From Chelydra serpentina (taxonomy: Eukaryota > Chordata > Testudines > Chelydridae): DNA of 64,000 bases. The notes beneath the pieces were generated by a model that made no database searches, had not been told where the DNA came from, and saw only the letters and a program-made list of their open reading frames with translations. Each line of letters starts with the position of its first letter. Positions within the stretch are counted from its first letter, which is position 1. The stretch is taken from positions 40,179,001-40,243,000 of the forward strand of contig JBAIAC010000004.1 in assembly GCA_037349315.1 (NCBI GenBank), written 5' to 3'. A program made the translations under genes and the position numbers. This document shows positions 9,440 to 21,500 of the stretch, one piece after another.

Positions 9440-12424
9440 AAGCTAAAGCAAATATAAAACAATGTTTATAAACCATCAAGTGTTCAATATAAAAAGCAGT
9501 AATCTCCTCCAGTTCCATTTACTAATACAATACAAAACTTGCAATAAGATTTCTGCTGCTACTACGATCTTGCTGCTCTGTTACTGCCTTGTACATCCCA
9601 TTCTGCACCCCTTAACAGAAAAGTGTTCTAGTTTGTTAGCTCCTTTCTGGATTGACAGTGTTTTGTATGTTGAGAGGCAACTGTAGGAAAAGTAAAATTG
9701 TTGTTTAGGTTCCGATATCTAAATGGAAATTCACTTTACGGCGTTACATTCCTGATATGATTAAAGAAATCAAATTACTAGGGGGCCCAATCCTGAAGCA
9801 AACAAGTGGAGCCCAAGTGAAAGAGCTTTACTTGCTTGGCATTTTGCTGCAACAAAGCAGGGCTGAAGGAAGGAGTCTTTAACCCCCACAGCACTACAGA
9901 GCCAGGGTACAGGGGTAGTAAGTGTGTGACCAGCTACCAGTGGGTACTAGGAAGAGGTGAAGATACATCGTGCTGCTCTTCCCTTACGTGGTGTTTGGGC
10001 CACATGTAGCTCACTGTGGAGACTCACTGGCCATGCTCTGTGTTTGTGGGCAACACATCCACTTTTCCCCTTTCTTGGTCCCCTGGAGACCTGCTATGAA
10101 AGTAACTTCTGCAGTGCACAGGAATATGGGATCTGCCTGCTTGGGTCTTGGCAGATCTATCCCCCCACAGCAGCAATGCATAGTTTCTGCTCTGTTTGGG
10201 CCTTGCTCACCCACACAGGACACTTCAGGATTTGGCTCTTTTGTAGCAGTATAAATCAATTTTGCATAAATGCATATTAATAATCTTAAGGCATCTGTCT
10301 TACTTCCCTGCTCTGCAGCAGTGCTTACAAGCATCCATTGTACTGTACAAAAACAATTTCTGATAAATCTTCTTTAACATGTTCACACTGTTCCATTTTA
10401 CTGAGCAACATCTTCCAAACAAAATTAATATTCAAGCACAAATGTGTCGCAGAAACCTAATGAAAGGAAATATATTAATTAGTGGAAGTGTAACATTAAC
10501 TTTAACAAACATGTAGATCAGTTTCTATTTAAGAATTATATCTACCTACCTTATAATTAATTCTACAAATAAGATTTTAAAACATGTAATTTCAAGCTCT
10601 CTGCCTATGGGAAGGCTCTGATTCATAAAAGTACTTAAGCATGTACTCATCTCTATTCGGGGCAACATTTAAGCACAAGCTTATGCGCTGTCCTAAGTAG
10701 TGTTGCTTTCCTGAATCAGTTGTATTATCTTCCTACAACAGTTGCCCAGCTTCCTGCAAAGGATAGACTTTGGCAACCAGGGAAGTGCAATGTGCAACTT
10801 GCAAAACAGGACGCCAACAGATGGTCCCTCTAAAGTCTCTTTAACAACATACAATAGTACATCATAACTAATACAAAACTGTTCTTTGTAGTCTGTATAC
10901 AATCTGTTGCTCTTATGAATACTTTCTCATTGCATTTTCCGTACAGAATTCCACCAACTTTTTTTAAGGTCACTATTACAATCTAAATTAGTCATGGTAA
11001 ATGTACCCAGGAAATACAGTTTTCATGTATGCAGCAGCACACCTCCTATTTCCCAAATATCAAATAAGAAAAGTATATATAGAAACCCTTTCATACACAG
11101 AAAAATAACGTTACTGTCAATCTGAAGTGTGACTAAGCAGAGCCATTTGTTCTGTGTTCAGAGATCGCTCATTGAAGCAGGATCTATCTCACACCCACTG
11201 CTTTTCTGACTTCATAAGCAAGAGCAAGACAAAACAATACATTGTTTAGGAAAAGCTGCTCCAGAACATCAAGAACGCATTTAGCCTGGAATTGCCTATG
11301 CAGCGAGTTCCTTCCACTGGTGGGTAAGGCTGGAATTGTTTGGCCTGCTCGCAGACCAAACCGTGGGGAAGGGCTGAGTCATCTCAGCCCACAAATCAAC
11401 TGCTATGGGGTTTGCTCCTCCTATCCACTTCTCCAGTTCCATCCCCTCCAGCTGTTATGGCTCTGTCCCAGGAACCTCATGCTCAGCTCTACAAATGAGC
11501 CTCCAGTTCATTTATCCACAGACTCTATCCTTAAATCTACTCTTGCTCAGGGAAGGCTGAACTGAGTTACTATCAGACCTTAATTACTTCTGAAGCAAAT
11601 AAATCAGAGGATGATACTATTAAGAGGCAAGGTTCTCTGCTGTTTAATCAGACAGAGGAAGAGACTAGCCATCCCCCATATTACTCTGCAGACAGAACGC
11701 TCCATAGAGCTACACATCTAGCACTGTTGATACACTGAGGAGGGAACTTTTTATTAAGAAGCTTTGAGAAGTTATCTGAATTCACAGACTAGATATTTTA
11801 TGGCTTCAGATGGCCAGAAGTAATGTATTTGCTGTTTCTGTGTAAAATAATCAATTACATTGATCTTACCTTTTTCTCATTGAGATAATTGGTCATTAAC
11901 AGACTGAGATCAGCTTTCCAATGAAACTATAACATGCTTTTTTGCACCTAAAAAGTGAGAGGATCACCATATAAAGTATATAATGCACAAGAGAGCAGTG
12001 ATAACAGTGTCACTGGCTTTAAACCACACAGTTTACAGTGCTGCATATATTTGTCTCACTCACCAACAGAAATTGGTTAAATAAAGATATTGGCTCACCC
12101 ACCTTTTCTCTCTATTTTACAGATGTAAATTTTCCCTCCCATTAAACCAACGCACAAACCCATCCCAAACTAGAACATCCAGAACAGGAGACTAGAAAGT
12201 TGGAACGCTTCAATTTCCTTAATGCACTAATCTGTTTTGGATTAGATTATGAGGAACAAATTAGCCTCATTCTAGAAATAAAATATTGACTTGATTCCAT
12301 TTGACAATTTTTCCACCCATTCATATTTTTTTTTACTAAACTTTATAGTTCAGCTATGTTTTCCTAAGGGATTTTTAAAGTATGATACCAGATGAGATGT
12401 GACCCTCTACTTAATAAATTCTAC
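9440..12424 (-). other. Region downstream of ZDHHC20 exon 12425-12540
   Basis: It should contain the last coding exon and 3'UTR of ZDHHC20. I could not find the short terminal exon with its expected vertebrate C-terminus. Options are read-through of the exon ending at 12425, which adds GRIY and then a stop, or a 34-bp exon-like segment at 11870-11903 described in the findings. Around 10615-10690 'ttcataaaagtacttaagcatgtactc' is a familiar interspersed repeat motif. Confidence 0.35.
12060..12118 (-). repeat. Fragment of the 'ggtgggtgaggtaatatc' interspersed repeat
   Basis: The text caccaacagaaattggtt...aataaagatattggctcacccacc matches, in one orientation, the repeat found as a foldback at 28226-28340. 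Only a single arm is present here. Confidence 0.6.
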
Positions 12425-12540
12425 CTGATTTAACATTTTCTTCTTCTGAGCCACCTTCCACCCACTGACTTTCATTGTCCAACAATCGATTTTGTGACTC
12501 ACTGAGTGGCCTGACAGGAAAGGGCTGACTGGCTCCAGAG
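12425..12540 (-). CDS. ZDHHC20: ZDHHC20 coding exon, cytosolic C-terminal tail
   Basis: A 116-bp exon with acceptor ctgttttcag and modest donor G|gtagaat. It encodes (S)[20 protein letters not shown] and continues [18 protein letters not shown], matching the acidic and serine-rich tail of vertebrate ZDHHC20. It takes one base in and leaves one out. If the donor is not used, translation reads on for a few residues (GRIY) to a TAA. Confidence 0.9.
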
Positions 12541-15500
12541 CTGAAAACAGAGTACACAGAAGTATTGTCCACAGTTAGATTTTGTAATAAGCATACAAGT
12601 CATAAGTTATTGAAAAATTTAATACATTCACTTAAAAGTAAAACAAAAACACCAAACAGCCCAGGCAATGTAACTAGAAATTAAGTATATTTTTTCCCGT
12701 TTGAAACCTAATTCACGTATAGACTTGCTTCAGTGAAAATAGCCTCTGTCTGGACTGATTAAAGCCATTTACTATTCTCATGGGGAAAATGGAAAATTGG
12801 TCACTGAGGAATGCCTTGTTCAGAACTCCATGCTGCATTAATTTTGTGATTTCACCTACACGATTGCCATATAAATTACGAAAATAACATAGTCAGTACT
12901 TCCTGAAAGAGAAAAAGCAGCGTATAACAACGGGACAAGTTAACGTTAAGGGGCTCCATTCAGCATGTGTCTAATGCAATAGGCTATTGCATTATTTGTG
13001 CCATGATCCTGCTCCCTTGTTTAAGTTTAAGCAAGTTCCACAGGTTAGTTATGTTGCATAAAAGAAGTATATTTAATTATTTTACAAAAGTTGGCTTTTA
13101 ATTTCTCGAAAGCCCATCCACACTAGAAAACAGAACTGTTGCCAAAATGATTTAAACCATGGATCCCCCTTAAGTGCTAGTGTAGGCTGGACCATAATAC
13201 CACTTCAGAAAGACTTAGTTCTGAAGAATACTGAAGACAGTTGTGTCCTCTCAAAACTAGCACACTTTTCAATATCAGCAAACTACTAAAAATCGTTGCC
13301 AGCAACAGTTCAATTTCCTCAAATAGGCAGGGCTTGAGTGTCTCCTTGTTTATGCATTTACGGGATGACGTGAAATGGTAAACACACCACCAATGTCATT
13401 TGTTACTTTATACACATCTACCTCTTTCGAATCCTTCTCTAAAATTATATTATTTTAGTCTTTTCAAAACCCTTCTCATAGGCCTTCAAATTATATTATT
13501 TGCTAATCTTTGAAACTTTTCTATTATGTTCTTCTTGAGAAGTAACACAATCCGAAAGTGTTCAAGGTGAAGATGTATCATTAGGACCCTACCAAATTCA
13601 CGGCCATGAAAAACACGGCATGGACTGTGAAATCTGGTCTTTTGTGTACTTTTAACCTAACTCCTTTTTAACCTTGTTATTGTAGGAGGGTCGTGGTATT
13701 GCCACTCTTACTTCTGAGCTGCCTTCAGAGCTGGGTGGCCGGAGAGCAGCAGCAGCTGGCCAGGCGCTCAGCTCTGAAGGCAGCACCCTGTCAGCAGCAG
13801 CAGCGCAGAAATAAGGGTGACAACACCATACCAGGCCATCCTTACTTCTGCGCTGCTGCTGCTGACAGCACTGCCCTCAGAGCTGGGCTCCCGGCCAGCT
13901 GCCGCTGCTCTCTGGCAGCCCAGCTCTGAAGGCAGCACGGCTGCCAGCAGCAGTGCAGAAGGGTGGCAATACTGCGACTCGCCTACAAAAACCTTGCAAC
14001 CCTCTTTCTCCCCACCACCCTCTTTTGGGGTCAGGACGTCTACAATTACAACACCATGAAATTTCAGATTGAAATATCTAAAATAATGAAATTTACAATT
14101 TTTAAAATCACATGACTGTGAAATTGACTGTGAAATTGGTAGGGCCCTATCATCAATCTATCCATTTATATTTTTGGGATTGGTGTCTATCCCCTTAATA
14201 TTGTCATGTGAATAACTTATTCCTTTCTTTTTTGATCACTGCTTTGCACTGAGGAAACATCTTCATTGTGCTGTCCACCATTTTTCCTCAACCCACCCCA
14301 TCCACCTCTGAAGGACTGCAAACTAATTCAGGACCAAACCGGTGGGTGCAACTAGTTTAAAGTGGCCTTTCAAACTTACACTTCGTTTATTCGTCAGATG
14401 AAAGATGAAATGAGACATAAATAAAAGCACAGAAATACAAAATAAATAGCTAAAACTAAATACCTTTTGGCGGGTTCATTTTGGCTTGAGACAGTAAGTT
14501 GCTCTGGATCCATAATCACCAGGCGAGTTGGAAAATTACAACCATCACCCAAGCTACACGATGAAGGAAACATTAAGTAAATCAATATTAGAGGTGTATT
14601 AAAATGAGCTAGGTAAATCCAGTTGAATAGGTACTTGCATGAAAATCAAATGTCACATGTCAGAACTAGTTAGCTTAACTAGTTAGCATTCCAAACCCCA
14701 GTGAAAACAGGAACCGCACATAGGTCTCCCGCATGCCAGTGCAAAGTTCTACCGTTAAGCTATGTGGCCAGGCCACTTAATACTGGAGCCAGTTTCTGTG
14801 TTTTCGGGCAGGCCTATGAAATAACTTTTGCCCTTCTCTGCCTAAACAGATTGCTGTCTGTCATGACTGAGTCCCAGCACCAGTCTACAGATTTTAGTAA
14901 GAACTACTGAGATGATTCTTTGGGAGGTGACCCAAAAGTAACTGATTTCTTTTGTATAAAATTGTGCATGGCAGCATGTGAGAGAGATTCACACATCCCA
15001 TTGTACAAATGCATGCAGGTGATCTGGCAATGGCATTGAAACTGGCGAGAGCTGTAGTGTAGGCAAGGCTCCAGTGGCCAGACCTATTTTTACCACACCC
15101 TCAATAAACCTGCTTTTGAAGCCAGTCTAAATTAAAATGATAGAAAAAAAAACCCCTGGTCTGGCTGCCAGAGGCTCATCTACGCTATAAATCCCAGTGG
15201 TTTAAAACACCCATTCTAACACAGGTTCAGCTGAAATGGTATTAAAACTGGTGGGAAATTATTTGTCAATTTCTCTACCAGACCTTGTGGTGCTTAGTCT
15301 CGGAACATTTTCTCATAACACTTTTAATCTAATTATGTGGGGTCCACACTGAAGGCAAAATTGTCGGACGTAGCTATTTTTAAAATTGTTTCTAAAAAAT
15401 GTCATCTTACACAGTGTTCTTTGTAGCATAGATGAAGCAGAGAGTTCACTGGTCTGGTCTTTTGTGTTACTGGGCTCGTGCTGTATGTAAGGCACCAGCC

Positions 15501-18500
15501 CACTGTCATTTGAAACTGTTAGCATCTTTCTAAACACTGTTCAAGAAGTGTTTTCAACATCTCAGTTTGGCAAGGCCCTAAACTCCCTTGTGCTCAGGGT
15601 TTAACTCTTCAGATTAGGGTCCTCAATGAAGTTTGTTCAGCTGTTTACTGTACACTTTCACCCACCAACTCCTAAATTCCAGGAGTTATGTATAGTTTGT
15701 TTGTTTTTTAAAGTAGTGGAATCCATGGTTCCCATAAGGGGTAGCAAGTCTTACTTAATACCTTGTAAAAACAGGCAGCAACCAATACTTCTTTTCATCT
15801 CCAAAAACCTCTTTCAGATTTTTGCTACATCCAAGAGAGAAGCCATTTTTGTCAGGGCCATTTCGAAATGTGGGTGCTCGGAATGCTTCTGTTTAAAAAA
15901 GGAAATTAACAATTTTAAACAAAGCAACGTTCCTAGAAAGCATGGAAATGAACAAACAATTTCTATTCATTACTATGATTACTGTAGGCAACGGGAAGAT
16001 ACATGGCATTCAGATAGTGAGTTTAGTGAAACTAATATCAACAATGCCTTAAAATTCATTACAGTAAAACAGTGATGTCAAGTTTTAGCAATTAAAAATA
16101 TGGCAAAGATCTAACAAGGTAAGTGACATCATAGCAGCGAAGGGTAAAATTTTAAATTTGATATGGGACGTGCTTTCATAACATGGCTATTTTATTTACA
16201 TTTGACAGTAAAAAAATACTATTACAAAATCTGAGACCCTGACTATAATTAGGCATATACTAACTACCCTGCAGCATTACTACTAATCTACAAATAAATT
16301 AACCACTAGGCAGTCAGTGCCAATCTTGGAGCACCAGTGCTGCATGCTCCCAGTGAGATGCTGTTTGATAAGGGAGTCGCTGCATTCTGTACCAGCTTCA
16401 GTCTCCAAATAGTTTTAAAGTGTAGCCCCATGTACAGCGCATTGCAATAGTCTAATCTTGATGTGAGAAGGCCTGTCTAACAGAAGCAAAGCCCACAATC
16501 AGAAGGAAAGGCTGCAACTACAGCTGAGTGAATAAACTAATTGATGAAAAATCTGGAAAAAAAAAATCAATAGGACTTGGGCTCCACAGTCACGTAAGCA
16601 CTTTTGAAAACGTTATCCAAGTGCTTTAACTTGAACACACGGTAGAAAAAATACCCATTGTACTGACCAGCAAGACTCAGTTTACAGCAGGCAAGGGAAG
16701 CATCATTATGTTAGTCAGGAAATATTTGTCAGTATTTCCATTTTTCCATATTACTTTGAGAGTTTTACAAAAAGTTTTCTAGTAGCAAGGTCCCCTCTTT
16801 TATTTCCTATCTACCTCATAAGATTTCTGGGGCATGGACTGTGTCTTTCTACGTCTACGTGCACCACCTAGCACAATGGGGCCATGATCTCAGTTGGAGC
16901 CCTAGGGTGCTTCTGTAATACAGTACTGTGATAATGCCTATGGGTTCCAGCCAGGGATTAGGGACCTATTATGCTAGGCACTATACAAAAATACAACAAA
17001 AAGATAAAACAAATAACTGACATCCATCGTGCCCCCACACTTTTGGTTCCAGACAGAGAACTCTTTACACTCCATTATCTCACAACAGAACCTTTCAATT
17101 AAATTACTTCCACGGAAAATGTTCCACTCTCCGCAGGATTTTAGAATTTCCCTTAAACATTATGCCACTTCCTGCAGAACTCATGCTCACATCAGTATCA
17201 GTTTTCTGGCCAAAAGGCAACTACATATTCCAATTAACTGACCTATTGTTGATCTGTTTTTGCTGACTAGCCAGCAGTGGTAGCTGAAAAGTGACAGTAT
17301 GCTGATGAAGAACATGGCAGCCACAAAGAAAAGGAAAAGTACATGGAATTTTGCATGTGAGTCTGGCAGATCATTCTGGGGGAGAAAAAAAATGAAGATT
17401 AATATTAACCCTTTTTGCCAAATAATCCAGCATCTTCACTAAACATTCTACTCTACACTTATTCCCCTCTGAAGCTTTTCCCCCCCTTCACTTTGCATAA
17501 TATGCAGCATCGCTATTAAGCCTCTCTTCCATATTATCTGAAACTGGTTCAGAGCAGTGGATCAGTGATTAGCCTGATGGTAACCCCATTCTGTCAGAAT
17601 TTTACCTACTGTTCCTTGTAGAGAGAAATTGTTTTTAGAAACAGGAAAATTTGGACTGTGAAACCACAAGAATCAACAGAGGGACTCAGGGAAGGTGCTT
17701 AAATTACTTTTAATTTAAAAACGGACTAGATTTTAAGTTGACAGTGTCCCTGTTAACATGCCCACAAACTGGCGGCAAAAGTAGAGAGGAACTGGACTAG
17801 TTACACATCTTGTCTAAAATATTTTTAAATGTTGGAAATGTTAGGGGCTAAATCCACAAAAGGGATTTAGGTGCCTAAGTCCAAAGTTTAGATCCTCAAA
17901 CCTTTGCTCAGCTGCCGCTTAACCCTGAAAGTGCATACATTTCCTAGGTGCCTACATTTCTGCCAGTGGGCATGTGCAAAGTTGTGCAAATCCTGAGTTG
18001 CTCAATACCTAAGCCCCAGCGGGATCTTCAAATGGGCATTCCAACACCTAGGTTACCTACAGCGCCCACATCCTGGATGTTCTCGAAGGTCACCTAAGAG
18101 CACACTTACTGGATTGGGCTCTGCACAAAACAGAGGAGGAGGACTTGCTAATGCCTGTGGCTCCCCCCAATAGGCCAGTGGTCAGGGCATTCACCAGGTG
18201 GGAGACCTGGGTTCTAGTTCAAAAGGAATGATTTTGGGGAAGTTCTATGGCCTGTGTTATACATGTGGTCGGACTAGATGATCACAACAGTCTTTTCTGA
18301 CCTTGGAATCTATGAGGTTCAGGGTCAAGAATGTCAAAATGAAAGAGCTGCCTAAGCCCCACCCCTCTCCTCCAATTCCTACTGGCTAGCTTAGGCAGTA
18401 GGGCTAATTCCCCTTGGTTGATCTAGCCTAGTTGCTTGAGTTAGACCAGCTTAAAACACAGCCAGCACTTACACAGCAAACCACAACAGGCCTGTGCCCA

Positions 18501-21500
18501 TGGCAAAATTATGGAGATCACGTTTTTATGTAGATCAACTTTTCTTGAACTACAATTTCAGTATGTCAGGTACAAAACATGATTTTAAAAAACAAATAAA
18601 AATATTAGGCATTCACTTTCTTCCCTATCTATTTTTAGGTTTTGCTGTATACTTTTGCAATAGGCCAATGGGTTTTTTTAAACAATAAATGGTTTAATTA
18701 CATAAGCTCAAAAACTCAATACTTTTAAGAAGTTGACATTTAACAGCATTTGGAAATTAGAGTATCTATTTTTATTCAGAGGTGTAGTTGGCATTATTGC
18801 CATTTAATTTTCCATTAGCCCATACAACACACACTTATCTGATGTTGATTTCTTTTCTAGGTTATCTGCCATACATTTCAATTAAATCAAAACACACAAA
18901 CACTCCATATCACCTGTCCTATACGGAGAAAGGATTACAGGTTTTTTCCCCATTAGGTAACAATGTAAATAGCTATCACAAATGAATGGACTAGAAAAAA
19001 CACAGTAGGAACAATTTCTATATTAATCACATCAACACAGGATTTTACCTTTGGACAATTCTCTGCAGATTTCCTGCGGCAAAGCTTTGCGCAAACAAAG
19101 ACAATTTTATTATATACCAGTATTACTTCAAGACAAATGTTTGAAAATAGTCCAGGCTTTGTTCGGAAAGCAATGGTTAGTGTGCACATGTGTTCTAAAA
19201 CATGCAAAGTTCCAATGCCCATTAGAAGTCTTATCTTTCATTCACAAAGAAAATGGGAGCAAAGTGCACAGGAGCAGATTACCAACTCTTTTCTGAAAGC
19301 CTAGAGTGCTCTGTTGGTGTTTGTAACTGGCAAAATTTATACCACGTATAGGGCGCTTTCAACATATTTCCTCAGCTTTCCCAATACAGTTGCATCAGGC
19401 GCTCTCTCCATTAGTAGTTTTCATCTAGCGATCTTAATTTTGTAACTGAGGTTTAAAAACCATTGAATATGAACAGAATATTCAGGGGTCAGGAAAATAA
19501 CTCAAGCTCAGCATACCTCAGAGGTACAAAACAAATGCTATACAGTTTAGTGATTACACATCTATCTGCATTTCCAATATACTCATTACCACAGGGTGGA
19601 GTTGTCAATCAGGGGGTTGTAAATATGAAGAGGGAAAAATTTTCCACTCAAACATGATGTTTGTTTTTCAGTTATGCTGGGGAAGTAAAGCATTTAGGAA
19701 TGGGCTCTAAATGAGGCAGAATAAAATGGTTTCTCTCTCGTTTTCTCTGGTCATAGCTAAAAAAATAAAAAAAAACTGTCCATATAAATGCACGTATGAT
19801 AATGTTCCCTCTGCCGCAGTGTCCTTTTGCGTGAAGGCAAAAGGGTCTTACACATTGATCTGGGATATCTCCCACCAGTTAACAGAAAAACTCTAGGCTT
19901 CCCCTTCTGCAACAATAAAGCCTTCTCTAAACTCGGATTTCAAGTGTGATGTTAGCACACGTCAGCTAAAACTTTAAAAGTCTAGCGTGGGCAAGACCCA
20001 CTGCTTTAAACATATGTAAAGCTGATCAAATAAAAGCCTAAGCTTTAACTTGAACAGTTTAGCACATGTTAAAGGCAGCGCCCCTTGTCTACACTAGACT
20101 TTTAAAACGTGTTAGCTAACATCACATCTTACATCCAAGTCTAGACAAGGCCTAAGAGAGCAAGGTACAACTGCTCTCTCCACCAACACATCAAGGCTAG
20201 GCTCCTTGACCTCCCAACATCTTTACATAGGGCCATTTTAGTTACTGATCATTTCCATTTCTTAGGGCTGCCATTCTCTCTCTCTTTTCTTCAAGAGAAC
20301 CAGCCATGTTTTGACTTCTTGACATCAGGGTCAATGGAGGAGATATTGTAATTGCTTCTCTCTGTTGACTTCCACGCTGGGGTAGCCAAGCCTCTTTCCA
20401 ACCCAAGATAGGTGGCCCTCTTTCTGGGGGACACAGCTTGAAGATTAAGAAATACAGATCCACAGAGTAAACAAGAAAGTTACAGAGGTGCTTTTTATTC
20501 CAGGAAGTCAGGATAGCAAAGGCTCTGTCATCAGAGTTTGCAGGCTAAGTGATAAGAGAAAAATTCTCAAAACCGCAAAAGTACTAGAACTTCAAGGTGT
20601 GTCATTTTTTTCCACTGGAAAAAACACATTTTCAAGGGTTCATAGCAATTATAATACAACTTCCATGAAACACGGCACACATTTTCAGTTTGAAACACCT
20701 TTTTTTTTTTAAACAATTTTAAAAAATCCACTTGGCTATTTTGGAATTATATTTCTGTAAAACAGAAAGTAATTCTCAGAGAACAGTATTTTCTCAAAGC
20801 AAAATATTTAGTTTTTTAAATAAAATTTGATCGGGACCTGGTCAATACTGTGGTTAAATTGTTGCTGCTGTTCTGAACTTTAGAAATTGTTTACCTAACA
20901 TGAGCAGAACTCATTTTGGTAAAGATATTTTTTGATTGTTCACATAACAAAATAACCAAATGGATTTTTAAAAAAAAGTTGTTTCAAACTCCTCCTCTCC
21001 TGTTATTTCTATTAATCTTCCCCATGGAATATTTTCTTATCTCATTGTTCTCTTCATACTGCCCTCATTCCACACAGGCACTCATTTATAGGGATTTTCT
21101 AAACATCTAATAGTCTAAGGACTCAACTAAAATGAAGGGCCCTATTGGCTAGTAGCAATGCCCACGTAAGAATCTAAGCTCCTCCCAGTCTTCCTTTCCC
21201 TGCCTGCAGCTGTTGCAAAAGGAGATTTGGGATTTCTACTAGGATGTTGTCCCTAGACCTGCTCGAGGGGTCCATTTTTGTAGTGTCCAGATAATGTATG
21301 CTTGGTAAGTATGAAGTTCCCATTCCCCACTGGCTGCTGGAAGAAAGAAATAGCTCTGTCCCCGCACTCTGGCCCCAGAGCCTACTGGCTGTTGTGAGGG
21401 TGGTGCTGTCGCACTTATCTATGTACCTATATATGGTCTCATCACTTTAAAATCTAAGAACCCCTGTACCAGGCTCTGTTTTTGAATCCATCTTCTGCCT

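Noticed and set aside
14700..14778. Working tRNA gene
   Set aside because: A- and B-box-like motifs exist, but the acceptor and anticodon stems do not pair, so it is kept only as a SINE-like remnant.
15626..16075. 149-codon + strand ORF
   Set aside because: It is antisense to the ZDHHC20 exon 15762-15888 and its flanks, with no family resemblance.
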